Assembly: GCA_963693285.1 (NCBI GenBank)
Contig: OY848919.1
Coordinates: forward strand, 558,001 to 622,000
Reading direction: 5' to 3'
Source of the DNA: Xestospongia muta
Taxonomy: Eukaryota > Porifera > Demospongiae > Haplosclerida > Petrosiidae
DNA length: 64,000 nt
This document shows, piece after piece, positions 34,448 to 47,310 of this stretch. The position numbers were made by a program, and so were the translations under genes. The number at the start of each line of letters is the position of its first letter. Positions within the stretch are counted from its first letter, which is position 1. The notes under the pieces were generated by a model, which was not told the origin of the DNA, did no database searches, and saw nothing but the letters and a program-made list of their open reading frames with translations.

Positions 34448-37180
34448 ATGGACGTTGAAGATCAGGCAAAATTGGAGCGAATGAAGGAGCTAGAAGCCAT
34501 GGTGAAAAAGCTAACACAAGAAAATGAAAAGTTACTAACTCAAGTGAAAGGAGAAGACAAACAAGATAGCTTCTTAACTAATGGAAAATCTAATGAGACT
34601 GTGACAGAAAATGGCCGAGAGGATTTGATATCATTGAGTGACATGGAAGAACCAGAAGACGAATGGTAATATTATGTCAGATGATATCAGAGTTTACATA
34701 ATACTCTCATTAGGTTGTACGTCTCTCCAGTTCGACCTCCTACTAAGGAACAAAAACAAGTAACGCCCGCTCAGTGGCTTTCTGAAGGTCGAGAGAAAAG
34801 GCAGGAGGCATTGCCGTCTCTTGAAGACGTTAGGAAGTCTTTGGCATTTACTATGGATGAGGCGGAACAGCTGACAAGACCCAGAAGTAAGGATGACATC
34901 ATTATGATGTCACAATGAATTGATAATATAAATTACATATGACAGTATAGTAGACCATACTCTAGAATTTTATATGGCATATTAAACCACACCCCTAAAT
35001 AGATACATTTAAATGTAATAATATTACTTTATCAGGAACTGGTGAGAGACGTACAACACCGACTAATCGTACAGCTCAAAGTATGTTTCTAGTTATAAAT
35101 AATCTTTACCTCTTTAATCTACTTAGAATACTTGAATCAAGTCAGACATCGTCGTGGGTCACCAAGTGAGTCTGAAGACAGCTCATCAGACAAGCACCCT
35201 TCACCAACTCCTTATATGGAACCTCCTATAACAGGCACTACCAGTACTACACCGCTAAGGAAGTCTTATAATAGACCAGTTAAACCAGTTGTACCTAAAG
35301 TGGTTGCATCTCCTCAATCATTAGGAGGAGGACCTGCGGACAGTCTTCAGTCATTAAAGGTGAAGTGGACACCCAAAAAGATTAGTGACTCTGACGAGGA
35401 AGAAGAGGAGAACTTCCCACATCCATTAATGAAACAAGAAGACACTGCATCGAGTTTGAAAATAAAATGGGATCCTTCTAAAGCACAATTAACAAACTCG
35501 GAGGATGAGGGAGATGAGATAATGAATCCTTCAATAACAAAACAAAAAGATCCACTACACCTAAAAATACGAAAGGATTTTTCCAAGCCTAAGGCTCCTG
35601 CCACTTTCAAGAAGATAAGTCCTTCGGTACCTCATCAAGACGAGGACACTGGGAACTTGAAGATAAATTGGAATCGGTCTAAAGCAGCTGTAAGCGACAG
35701 CAGTGAAGATGAAGAAACACCACTGCCTCAAAGAAAATGGAAGGTCAAACAAGTACAGGATGATGAACCTACTGCAGAAGTTGGAGGAACACCTCCAACT
35801 CAAAGAAAATGGAAGGTCAAACAAGTACAGGATGATGAACCTACTGCAGAAGTTGGAGGAACACCTCCAACTCAAAGAAAATGGAAGGTCAAACAAGTAC
35901 AGGATGATGAACCTACTGCAGAAGTTGGAGGAACACCTCCAACTCAAAGAAAATGGAAGGTCAAACAAGTACAGGATGATGAACCTACTGCAGAAGTTGG
36001 AGGAACACCTCCAACTCAAAGAAAATGGAAGGTCAAACAAGTCCAGGATGATGAACCAACTGTAGAAGCTGAAGGAACACCTCCAACTCAAAGAAAATGG
36101 AAGGTCAAACAAGTCCAGGATGATGAACCAACTGTAGAAGCTGAAGGAACACCTCCAACTCAAAGAAAATGGAAGGTCAAACAAGTACCAGAAGATAACA
36201 AACCAGCTGCTGAAGACGAAGAAGATGATACACCAAAACAAGCAACAGTTAAACGTAGTGGTACATTTACGAAGAAAGACAAACCTCCAATCAGAGAGGC
36301 ATGTAAAAAGTCAGATGATGAGATCTCAAGTGATGATAATTTGAAAACTAACTTGTCACAGTCTCCACAATCAGTAACACCAGCTAGTGATAGTCCTCTG
36401 AAAGTCAATTGGAATCCAAACAGAAACATTAGTCCTACATCCTCAGAAGAAGATACCCTAACTAGATCTCCGATGAATGAGTCACCTGATCCACAGAGGC
36501 AATCTAGATACACAGCTTATCAACAACAGTCAGCACAAAGACAGTTGCCACGTCCTGGACCAAATGCTAGTCAGTTAAGATTTACTTCCCCTAGGGGGCG
36601 TGGTCAGATACGTATTCCTTCACCTGCTAGATATGCCACAACCTCACCCCTTCAACAGCAAAGACTCACCTCATTAGAGGGTGGGGTTTCTCAATCTCCT
36701 TCACCGGAAAGTCAAGTTACACCTGTTAATCTAACCACACCCCCTTCAAGGACAGTTATATCTCAAATCACACCCCCTTCCCGATCACTCCGTCCACCAT
36801 CCCCTCGTAGAACAAGTCAATTACCACAAAACAATGCTAAAATAACCACACCCACTAGAATACGGTCACCTAGTGAACCTCTTACAACCGCTCTCTCTCC
36901 TGCAGGGAGTCCTTCCCCTCGTGGTATTAGTCCTGCTAGAAGAGGTGGTACTGGGATTAAAATTTCCCAACCCTTAACTCCTCCTCAGTCCAATGAAAAA
37001 AGGGGAGGTCCCCTTTCTTCCTCTGGACAAAGGAAACGTACTCTACCTGTTCTCCCATCCAATAGTTCTTCAAGAGGCATCAGTCCACGAGGACGAGCTG
37101 GTAAACAACTCTCACGTCACTCTAAACCTCCTGAACCTCAAGGAGGTAGTGATGACAGCTGGTTAGAAGGATGTTTCTAA
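34448..37180 (+). CDS. SLAIN motif-containing microtubule plus-end protein
   Basis: Four exons whose phases agree: 34448-34672, 34714-34887, 35036-35081, 35107-37180. The N-terminal coiled coil (LERMKELEAMVKKLTQENEK) and the EDEWLYVSP/VTPAQWL block resemble SLAIN1/2, and the C-terminus DDSWLEGCF resembles SLAIN2's DDSWKDGCY. In vertebrates SLAIN proteins bind CLIP and ch-TOG/CKAP5 at growing microtubule ends and favour polymerisation. The middle is Ser/Pro-rich with many SP/TP sites and basic stretches. Unusual: seven tandem 24-residue repeats (RKWKVKQVQDDEPT core, 35727-36190). Earlier and later degenerate K-x-W/acidic units (LKVKWTPKK, LKIKWDPSK, LKINWNRSK, LKVNWNPNR), each followed by a Ser-Asp/Glu cluster, also occur. 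Total length is about 830 residues, longer than vertebrate SLAINs. Confidence 0.85.
35727..36190 (+). repeat. Coding 72-bp tandem repeat in SLAIN
   Basis: Seven in-frame copies. The first four end TAEVGG, the next two TVEAEG, and the last diverges (VPEDNKPAAEDE). Copies 1-4 are nearly identical at DNA level, showing recent expansion or homogenisation. The antisense strand is also open across the array, as expected from the repeat. Confidence 0.95.
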
Positions 37181-37381
37181 CACGTCACTAGTGTTACATA
37201 ATCTGTTCATTTTTATGTATTTATGTAATAATAGCTAATAATCCTCATGTAATATATTGTAGAATATAATAGTTAAATAATAATTAATAATAATTATTAA
37301 TAGTTAATAATATAAATTTGTAGTAGTTTAGTCATTGACAAGTTCTTGTCAATAAATTAATTATTATATTAATTAATTAAA

Positions 37382-40300
37382 TTACCAATTTTCAAATGGA
37401 TCAGACTCGCCTTCTCCACCAGAGACTAAACTATTGTTAGTAAATTGAAATATAAAGAAGTATCATTATAAATATACTAACCTATCTGTTGGTGGACAAG
37501 AGAGAACCTGGAAGTTATTCGAGGCCTGTAGTAAATTGAAAGAGCATTACAATTCCATTAAAATAAATTGTATATTAAAACACTACATTTTAACCCTTTT
37601 AAGGTAATACACTCTAGTAGTACTATATTATTATGATATACTTTCTTAACACTAACTCTAACCCACTTTTGCTATAATAACACTATCATTTATCATGGTA
37701 CCATTCTAATATCTTAACAAAGGCCTCATTTCAAATCTTCCCTTGTAATATCTCCTATAATAAGTACTTACTTGATCAGACGGGGTAGAAGGTTCTTTAT
37801 ATTGTAAAGAAGCAAGAGGAGGAGATTGGCGCTGGACACTAGCTAGGTAGTGTTGGATGGACAAATTAGTTCCCTCATGATCAACAGTTTTATCTTCAAC
37901 TGTACCACCACTACCAGGATGTGAAGGATCGTGGTTACTATCTTTGTTATATACAGGATTGTCTTTGTCATTTTGTTCCTCTTGTAACTTAGCTAGCTCT
38001 TGGTGAATTTTCTCTTGTTCAATGTGTTCCTGTTCTTGTCTAAGTTGTAACTTTCTTTCTCTCTCTCTTTCCCAGTCATCATTCTTATCAGATACTCTAG
38101 CTTCTAATGTAGAGAGCAATAGAGTGCTTGACAAAGAGTGAGGTGGTACACTACAAGTAACAGGTGTACCTTGAGATGGTATTACATGAGGTGATGATTT
38201 CCATAAGTCATCGAGCTTAAGAGGTATTGTAACTGATGTATCAGCTGGTTTAGATAAGTCAGGAACTCTTTCTGAATGAGTAGATGGTATCTCTACAACA
38301 TTTGAAGATGTTGTAATAACAGATAATCTATCTTTCTGTTGGATGCTTATTGACGTAGGCGTTGTAATAGTAGATGTTTGAGATGTGACAGCTGCTCCCT
38401 TATCTAGTGATAGAGGCATGCTACTAGACACAGTGGGTGATAGTGTAGTAACTGTACGTATGGTGGGCACTGTAATAGTTGGTTGTGAAGTGACAGCTGC
38501 AATAGTTGATTGTGAATTAACAGCTGCTGTCTTCCATAAGTTATCCAGTGACATTCTATTACTACTAGTAGTAGTAATAGATGATGTAGTAGTCATTAGA
38601 GGAACAGCTTCAGTAGTAGGTATTGTAATAACAGTTGAAATAGGATCTTTCTCACTAGAACAAACTATACTGGTAGTTAGTGTCTGATTGGATGATAATG
38701 ATGGTATTGAAGTGACTTGTTTGGTTGCCATGGTATTAGTAGGAATGGGTATTGGTATGTTTGATATAGGGGGTGGTATATTAGATCTAGATAAGTAGGT
38801 GTGACCAACAGACAGTATCGGATGAGTATATGTTAATGTAGGATGCACTCCTGTTGGCATAGTAACAGATGTCATCAGTTTTTCAGGATGATGAGAAGTT
38901 TCTGTGATAATTGGATCATTGCCAGGAAGAAGAGTTGAAGAAAGAGGTTCGAAAATATTATAAGTTTTTGTCAGCTCCTAAAGAAATCTGATGAATTAAT
39001 TGATCTATTTCCTGAGGGGACACTACCTCTGCTTCTTTCTCCATTCTTGTAAAGGTAGCTCTAGCTTCTGCTAACAGTTGAGCTGATGCATCAGAGAAAC
39101 TAACATTGTTTGGAGTAGAAGGTGAGTCAACAACAGGATTTAGTAATAATGTTTCTAATGGAGGAAGTGGGCTATCGTTTGAAGGTGGAGTTGAAAGAGA
39201 AACAGGTTTAGGACGTCTTCTTGGACTGTGTCTGTGATCAAAGAATGTACTATATTTCTTAACTCTTATAGCAGCTTACTTCTTCTTTACTTTTGTTTTC
39301 TCTGTCGCAGAACCACCAGCTGCTAATACTGAAAGAATGAAACTAGTTATATTGACTATATCTCTTGTTACTTACTATTATATAAATCATCAATCTGTTC
39401 TTGTAAGTCTTGGATCTCATTGTGAGCTGAATGAAGTTCAATTGTGACTTCATCTAGTCTATGTTGTAATTGTTTGTTCACCTCCATCTATGAATAAGAC
39501 AATATAACAGCTGTAATATATATTGTATCGGTATACTCTATTATCATAACAATTTATTATAATAGAGTATAAATGAGAAGTCAAGGTGAAGTAAATTCAT
39601 TTATGTCATCATGGAGAGACATAAATAAACAGACAGACAAATATACCAACAAACAAACAAACAAACAAATAAATAAACAGACAAACAGACAACAATACCT
39701 CTACCTTTTTACTATTCTCTTGTTTTAATAATTTATTGTTGTGTTGTAATGACATTATTTTCTTCTTTGTATCTTCCAATTGTTCTTCTAATAGTTGTTG
39801 AGCTGTCACCTGTTGCCTTGACGACTTACCAACTTTATTTTTTAACTCTTTCATTATTACTTGTTGTTCTAAAAAGAATTACTGAATCATAGACACAGAC
39901 ACAGACACACCTGCTATCTTATTTTTCAATTGTGCTCTCTCTCCTTCATGTTGTCTTCTTACAGTTTCCAACTGTAGCTCCATTTCTCTTACCCTCCCTT
40001 GTAAGATAGGATAATCTACCACCTAACAGTATGTAAATGTTATAATATGTTATACTCATTATGATTGACGTACTATTTCAAGTTTTGCTTGTAGACTCTC
40101 CTTCTCTTTGACTAGTTCAGTTTGTCTCATCATTGATGTATGTAGCTGTTCACACAATTCTTTAACTCTGTCTCTCTCCTCCTGAAGGTCACCAGCTGTT
40201 TTGTCTAACGTAGACTGTAGACCTCTCATAGACTCCTGAGATCCTAATATAATTGAGAGACATTAAATAGAATGATAAAAGAAGAGAGAACTCATAACAG

Positions 40301-40944
40301 CTGGATACCTTCAAATTGTTTCTTTAATTTTTCTATTAGTTGGGTTTCTGTTAGTTTCTTTGTCTCTAGTTCAGCTTTGTATCTAAAGATTAAAAAACCA
40401 CATTTAGAAAAGATCTTTCTCTCTCTCTACTCACCTCTCTAACTTAGCCTCAGCCATTTGTTCATATTGTTGTTTAAGGCCATCAAGAAGCTCTTCTTTG
40501 CTTGTTAGTAACTCCTGAAGTGACATAGTTTTCTCTTTCTCTAATGCAACTGATCTGTATTCTATCACACATTATGTATAATCTCAAAATATGTTACCTT
40601 TTATCAAGTTCTGATTGTCTCTTTAATTCTATCTCCCTCATTTTTAAAGCCTCCATTTCATCAAGGAGAGCTTGTCGTTGAGTAAAGAGACTTTCCTCGA
40701 GTTCACTTTCCCTTCTTAACAATCTTGCCTTCTCTTCTTCAAGTGTTTTATTTGCTGAAGTGAGTCTCTCTTGATATTGATGTTTCAACTATAAATGGCA
40801 TTATAACAGACAATGCTGTATCTAATGTACTAACATGTTCTTTGGCTTCAGTTAGATCCTTTAGATAATGATTTCTCTCGTCTATCCTCATCAAAGAGAG
40901 CTCTTTCTCTTTAAAACGTGCCACCTATTTGTAAAGGTCAGTTT

Positions 40945-40992
<48 letters not shown>

Positions 40993-42021
40993 TACCTCTA
41001 ATTCTAACATTCTTTTGTTTCTGCTCTCACAGTCTCGCTGAAAAGCCAGCATTCTTCTTTCTATGTTCTGTTCATCATTATTCTCCTCATTTTCCTCCTG
41101 TTTTTTCTTAACTGTTAGTTGCTCCACACTCTCAGTCTGAACACTACAAGATGTAACAGCTGGTAATGGTTTCTTTAATAAATTAGGTAAATCTTGTACA
41201 AGTTGTAATAATAAACCAGAGGCTAAAAGATAACAATCATTGTCACCATGGTTACTATAATTTACTCGAGCTAACCATTTTTATTCTTTGTGCTAACAGC
41301 CTACAGAAGATAATAGTTATTTTTTAAAAAAATGTATGCAATATTTCATTACCTTGATTTGTGGAGCATGATATCCCAATATACTGCAAACCTCTTCAGC
41401 TGATAACAACTATATAGAAACAATATTAAATTAAGTTGTTAGAGTCAGAATTATAGTTTTATTGTTAAAGCATCATTCAGACTATATTTCCTTAATATGG
41501 AAAATAACTTGAACCTTTTTATATAAGTTTAAGGTGTTTCTGGCAAAATGGTAATAAATAAAATGAAGAAACAAGAGACAAGTGGAGAAAATGACCAACG
41601 TTTAGTGAACTATATATATTATTGTATGTAGTAATTATTACTAACCTTATCTAAATGAACACCAGCTTCTGGTAGATACGTTGATAATGTGTATTCAAAA
41701 CCATTCTCCTGTAGGTAGTCAGTTATTAAGTAGTTAGAAATTTGATGATAGAGAGATGGGCGTGGCATATGTGGCTCAGTACTTGGAGAACTTCGTAACT
41801 CTCTTGCCAATGAATTCCTAAGTTGAGACTATAGGAGAGAGAAGATAGTCACATGACAGTCACGTTTAAACAGCAATCAATAGAGTCTCTATTCCCAGAT
41901 CCAGTCATACACAGAGACTTTGTACCTTCAGTGAATCTAGAATTCCTTTCTTCTGTAGAGAATTGTACAACTTAGCTCTCAATTCGTCTTCTGTCAGCTG
42001 CTGAACGTCAGCCACTGCCAT
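37382..42021 (-). CDS. OFD1: OFD1-like centriole/basal-body coiled-coil protein
   Basis: Start ATG 42019-42021, stop 37382-37384. The N-terminus MAVADVQQLTEDELRAKLYN followed by LQKKGILDSLK matches OFD1's start (VADVLSQDELRKKLYQTF, RGILDTLK). A LisH motif (ISNYLITDYLQENGFEYTLS, 41650-41800) follows. Then come many coiled-coil exons (41130-39700), including QRQALLDEMEALKMREIELK, close to the OFD1 segment [20 protein letters not shown]. A Ser/Thr/Pro-rich exon (about 38979-37770) contains a charged ERERERKLQLRQEQEHIEQE helix. The last exons end in DPFENW, resembling OFD1's terminal Glu/Asp-Ser-Trp end. OFD1 caps centriole length and is needed for ciliogenesis. About 20 exons. A (CT)n tract lies beside a donor at 40947-40990. 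Confidence 0.85.
40947..40990. repeat. (CT)n microsatellite beside a 5' splice site of OFD1
   Basis: About 44 bp of CT on the plus strand. On the coding strand (GA)n begins immediately after the donor GTAAG. This is the opposite strand polarity from the acceptor-linked tracts elsewhere in the window. Confidence 0.85.
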
Positions 42022-42182
42022 GATCAAATTTTAAGTTTTGAAAAATAAACAGAGCATGCTCACAAGGAATAAAATTTTAACCCCATTCTCAACCACACCC
42101 ACTCATTGTTCTATATACTACTCAAGTAAGTCGACCAACAGCAAATGTATTGTCATATTTTTCTTTTCTCAGTCTCTTCATT

Positions 42183-42296
42183 ATGATATCAGACGTGCAG
42201 TTAGCCATCTTTGCTAACGTTTTAGGAGTGAGTCTCTTTCTTTTGGTTGTTCTCTATCACTATATTGCTGCTAATAATCCTAAGAGATTACAATGA
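42183..42296 (+). CDS. OST4: OST4, 4-kDa subunit of oligosaccharyltransferase
   Basis: A 37-codon intronless frame, start ATG 42183, stop TGA 42294-42296. It reads [20 protein letters not shown] at the start and [13 protein letters not shown] at the end. Human OST4 is also 37 residues and begins [20 protein letters not shown]. The middle is one hydrophobic membrane helix (about residues 8-28) with a short basic C-terminal tail. OST4 stabilises the STT3-containing oligosaccharyltransferase in the ER membrane, which transfers the glycan to Asn. The gene starts ~160 bp from the OFD1 start (divergent) and ends ~290 bp from the 3' end of ALG5 (convergent). Far too short for most gene finders, but near-full identity makes the call firm. 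Confidence 0.95.
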   Translation: MISDVQLAIFANVLGVSLFLLVVLYHYIAANNPKRLQ

Positions 42297-42586
42297 TGAC
42301 ACACCACGCCCACCAGTGAGTCACAGGATGATCACTAACCTCAGTATTACACGTGTTTTCTCTCTCTCTCTCTCACTTTAGATGACACACTAATTCACTG
42401 ACGTTCTAAAAGAAATAATTTCCCTTTTTCCTCTAAATTAGAATCATGATTTAACTCAATTTTTTTCTCAAATTTAATTAAATCTAATAATAACATTTTC
42501 ACCTAATTTTATTGCTATGCAGCTCAGAAAACCTTTACCTGTAGATACTTAATTAACTAGCAATGAGTGGGTGTGGTTTGTTGTAA

Positions 42587-43450
42587 CTATGACGATTTAG
42601 TTTTCACAGTCCAAAACCCAAACATGTATCGTAGTCGTATAAAGAGGAGATCACGTCCCATCTGTAACCAACTAAAGATTGGAACTAGTTTAGAACCTAG
42701 TGAGAAATTAATGAATAATTTATAATAATAGATTTCTATACCAATTACTCTTATAAAAGCATCTAACAGTCTTTAATATAAAGTTTTATATTAAAATGAT
42801 TGAACTGGACAAAACTAAAACCATGAGTATGGTCTGACTATAATATTGAAAAGTGATTTTAATGAGGTAATGCTTAGATAGTTATACTTCAATAGCTAGC
42901 TACTTTAATAAAAAAGGGTGGTTCTTGATGTAACTTGACTATGATGACATCATAATGAAATGACACATAGTGATGTCATCATATTGATGACATCACCGAA
43001 ATCATAGGACATGTTGTTATAGCATCAGTCAAGTTATACTAAGAAGCATCTCAATAATTAGATGTGCCCCACCTCTAATTTAAGTTATTAAAAGTTATTA
43101 CCTTCCACTTCTTGCCAGTTAACTGCAATCTCTTTAATTGGTATATTAAGACATTGTGCTATATATAACATCTCTACATCAAATGCCCTATATTGATGAG
43201 AGGGTGTGGTTAAAAGTAATAATATAATTATTTATAATTATTCATATCTTTATACTTAATAATATTCATAGCTTTGTACATATATACATATACTTACCAT
43301 CGTTCAATATGGAGGTTTTCAAACACTTGTTGAACAGCTGAACGCGTACACATTTTAAAACCACATTGAGTGTCACGGACATCTTTGACACAGAGAAAAT
43401 ACACAAGAAAATGAAATCCATACATCAATATGTTTCTAAAAAAAGAACGC

Positions 43451-43511
<61 letters not shown>

Positions 43512-44522
43512 AACTAGTTTCAATATAGTCAACTCACAGTAGCAATAGCTTTTTCTTCAAGATGAGCTCTTGAGCCAATTACTATAGCTGGCACAGTCTA
43601 TAAATTACATTTAATATTACACACACACAAAGTCACATGACTACTCACATGATCAACAGTTAGAGCTTCTTCTAATTTTTTCATATCAGAAATGTCAGTT
43701 GCTCCGTCAGCATCAGCAAATATGATCTTTTCTCCTCTAGCACTTAAACAACCCTATCAAAGCATATAGTCATATGATGATCACATGACTATCATGTGAC
43801 TAAGTACCATTCTGACTGCTCCTCCTTTGCCTCTGTTTCGGACAAAGTTCAATAACCTCACACGATCAGTTCCATATTTAGCAACATACTCTAAAGCAAC
43901 CTATAAATAACACTGCTAAATATAGCATGACATCATAATGATGTCATACCTTATCAGTTTTGTCAGTACTACCATCATTAACAATAATGACTTCATATGA
44001 AAATGAAGGGTCATTTTCCTGTAATTAAAACAATTACAATTAATATTAAGTTATTATCATGTATTGTATGTAACTGACCCTCCTTTGTTCAAGATATTCC
44101 ATTGTTTCCTCCATCATTGTTGGCACTAAAATGACAGAGTATAATCACATGATATATCACATGACATACATACATCGATACTGTTCCTTGTATGCTGGGA
44201 CAACTAACGAGAGATATAGAGTGGGCGGATCAGATATTGAGGGGAAAGACTTTAATGAATTGTCATCGTTGGGATCTATAAAAGTTTTCTCTTGTTCAGC
44301 TCTTTTGAGATCTGGCTCACGTGATGTAGTTAGCCTCAAATAAAGATAAAGCTACAGGAACACCATACTATAATGTCATTGTTCTTGTCAATAATAATAA
44401 TGTTTGTAATAAAAATTATGTTAAATATATAAACTCACTCCTATTAGAGCAACAGTACTGAACAATACTGACAATTGTAATATGATTTGTAGGAGAGAGA
44501 GAAGAGAGATGTCCACTTCCAT
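42587..44522 (-). CDS. ALG5: ALG5, dolichyl-phosphate beta-glucosyltransferase
   Basis: Start ATG 44520-44522, stop 42587-42589. An N-terminal membrane anchor (LLSLLQIILQLSVLFSTVAL) is followed by the GT2 core: LSVVVPAY-type strand (LYLSLVVPAYKEQYR), YEVIIVNDGSTDKTDKVA, NRGKGGAVRMGCLSARGEKI, FADADGATD (DxD-type acidic metal site), GSRAHLEEKAIATRSFFRNI, LMYGFHFLVYFLCVKDVRDT, QCGFKMCTRSA, ERWAFDVEMLYIAQ, AVNWQEVEGSKLVPIFSWLQ and a final LLFIRLRYMFGFW. ALG5 makes dolichyl-P-glucose on the cytosolic ER face for N-glycan glucosylation. It is complete and about 330 residues, the family length. Exon 1 ends in phase 0 at 44439. It is head-to-head with DD1, with an 85-bp gap. Confidence 0.95.
42917..43053. 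mobile_element. MITE with TTCTTGGTGTA-like termini, copy 2
   Basis: Located in the last intron of ALG5. The left end GGTTCTTGATGTAACTTGAC mirrors the right end (minus strand) GCTTCTTAGTATAACTTGAC. The interior shares TGATGTCATC blocks and GACATGTTGTTATA with the copy at 3166-3352, in reverse orientation. It is ~50 bp shorter through an internal deletion. Confidence 0.7.
43454..43509. repeat. (GA)n microsatellite at an ALG5 3' splice site
   Basis: About 56 bp. It reads (CT)n on the coding strand and runs into the acceptor TGTAG before the exon ending at 43449 (RSFFRNILMYGF). Confidence 0.9.
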
Positions 44523-47310
44523 CGTACAGGTCACGCCTTGCCAAATTACAAACAAGCAACTCTATGAATAATGTTGACCCCTCCCACCAAATTCCTCTGC
44601 AGAGGTCATGGCTGCGTCAATTCCGTTGAACTATTTCGATCAGTTTTTGAATGGAAAACCAACTGTTCACGAATTATACGAACATGTCAGAGTTGGTACT
44701 AACTGGTACAAACTTGGTGTACTTCTCAAGTTAGACATCAAAAAGTTAAATGATATCAGATCACTAAATGAAGATAGTGATTTCAAATCATTAAAGATGT
44801 TTGAATTATGGCTGAGTAGTAAACCTAATGCTACAAGAAGAGAGATTATTGAAACACTAAAGAAAGACGCCATTGGTGAGAATACTGTTGCTGAAAGATA
44901 CAGACTAGCTTTACAAGAAAGTAAGTAACCACAAATTATCATTTAATGTATTTTCTTTCATGATCAGTTCAAAAAGAACTTCCCAATCAAATATTGCAAA
45001 ACTTCTCTGAGAGACTCTCACAAGTAACCCTTCCTGTGGAGATGTTATATACGGAGGGAGTCATCTCTGACGAGACATTTGATGAAGTTCAGAGGTCAAA
45101 TGTTTCTCCATTGAGAGCACTGTCTGGTACAATATCTGATAATCCTAACCAGTTACGAGCATTTGGAACAATCTTATTACGATCAGAAGACACAGTACAA
45201 ATAGGACAAGAGATACTGAAAGAGTATGGTAAGTTCTTTGCACTTAAAATGAAAAGTAATATCTTTACTTGTCTTTCTGGACAGATGAAAACTTTCCTCA
45301 AATACCTCCACAATTAATAATGTCAGGTATGTATTACTGGTATAACCAACTTCTCCTCTTTACAAAGGTAGCTGGTATACACATTAGGGAGTGATGATCA
45401 CACTGTTGATTTTATTATACTGATAACAACAAGGGTTAATTGTCAAATGCCTTAGTACACCTTAGTTTTGCAATTGTGTTTGTGTAGGGAGGTGGGTTTA
45501 GTCATACTTAGTATGAGACAATTGTTTTATCACAACCTATAACACATTCAGTCATACAAATACATGTGTTTATTTACTTAACACTTTGATGACACAAGAA
45601 TATAAAATGTATTAGAAGAACCTGAAACTGTTGAAGAAGAGAAGTTGATTATAATATGTCTAAAGCAAATTAGACTATACACTGATTATAATGTGCAGTA
45701 CCAAACTAAAATTTTTATGGATTGTGATGAACAGATTGTAGCTGCATTCATAATCTAGATCTTGTACATTCATGTAATCCTAGTATCAAGTAACACTGAT
45801 TTACTGAAATCATTGCTCACTATGATGTTGCCTTGTCTCAAGTTACCAGAACTACTAAAATGTGTACAAATAGTACCAGACTACATTACATTATTGTCAT
45901 CATAATTATTGACATGATATCTTTAACTAATAGATACTACACTTACTACCATTGCTCCTTCTCCTCCTCCTCCTCCAAATGTTACATGTCCATTAACAAC
46001 TACTCAATGTTAGTCTTTTGTATTGATTATTAATTCATTTATTATTTTCCTTCAATCTAGGTGACATAACAGAGCTGTATCTTCCACCTACTTTTCAATA
46101 TAATTTTGATAATATGAGAGCAACATTTGGGATGTTTATTGATACAGTTGTGCCTATTATTAAATCTGCTATTATGTTTTCACCTTCTTCATCACAAACT
46201 ATGTCTCCACTGCAGGAACCATCTCCACTAGAAAAACTCAAAAAATATCTTCAAAGATGTTTCCGTGAGCTAAAACCTCAACTTGATATTGCTAAGTCTT
46301 TTGATGATGTTATGCAAATAGTAGAAGAAAAGTGTACAGTAATCAATGTTGCCTGTTTAGAGGCAATTATCAATTACTACAACATTGATGATGCCAAAGT
46401 TCACATCACAGCCTACAAATCAGCAGTCGATAAGTTTTGTGAGGAGGTCAAACTCAGTGTGTGTGAAAATGAGAACTTGCTGACAGGTCCATCCTCTCTT
46501 CTCAAATGTGAGACCATTGAGTTTGTTTTGGGATGGAATACAGATGAGCACACACTTAGTGAAATACAAGATCTACTTTGGAAGGCATTTGGAGGTGTGG
46601 CTAAGAAAGTTTTCGTCAAAGAACTAAGAAAGGGCAACTCTATCGTTGTGACCTGCTATGCTCCACAAAATGTAATTGATGTTCTACTTGTGAAAGCTGA
46701 AAAAAATCTTGATCTACTTAAAAAAATGGGATTAATGAGACTAACGATAGCCTTCCATACTATATGGGATGAACATAGTAGAGATAAGGTAAGAGATGAG
46801 TAGTACTAGAACTAGACAATATTCTTTTTTATATGTGTAGGAGGTGAGAGGTTTGATGAAAGAAGTGAGAGCTCTTGAAGAGAAGGTTATTTCACAGAGA
46901 AAGACAACTGCTGAGAAAGATGAGGTCATAATGGAGTTAAGATCTTCTCTTGAAGGTTAGTAATCACTAATATAATATATGTGTTGTTCTATGATACATG
47001 TACTATATACTTTATCATAATACCTAGTTACCAGTATGGAGAGAGAAGGACCACAAGATCAATCATCAACTGACACTTTATCAGGTACATGTACATTAAT
47101 TGAGATATAACTATGTACCTAATGTAAACAGATAAGCTGAAACTATTAGATAGAATGAGTAAGGCAAAGACCTTAGAGATAGAGAAGTTAACCAGACATA
47201 AAGAAGGTGAGCTATAATACTGTTAGTAGTACATACCATATATGGTTATGTTCTATAGTTACTGATAAAGTATTAGTAGAGAAACAAGAAGAGATTGAGA
47301 TACTGCAGAA
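43756..47310. repeat. Segmental duplication, unit 1 left block
   Basis: Nearly collinear with 56868-60230. It starts at caaagcatatagtcatatga within an ALG5 intron and runs through the shared ALG5/DD promoter and the death-domain gene. Homology stops where the coiled-coil exons diverge (…gagattgagatactgcag at about 47300). Confidence 0.9.
44523..44607. promoter_or_regulatory. Presumed bidirectional promoter, ALG5 / DD1
   Basis: Only 85 bp separate the two divergent start codons, so the 5' UTRs and core promoter must overlap. In the duplicated unit the ALG5 side of this interval, including its ATG, has been deleted while the DD2 start is retained. Confidence 0.6.

Noticed and set aside
35561..36241. 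Long antisense open frame across the SLAIN repeats
   Set aside because: It exists because a 72-bp in-frame repeat without antisense stops is copied seven times; the sense strand is a clear phased gene.
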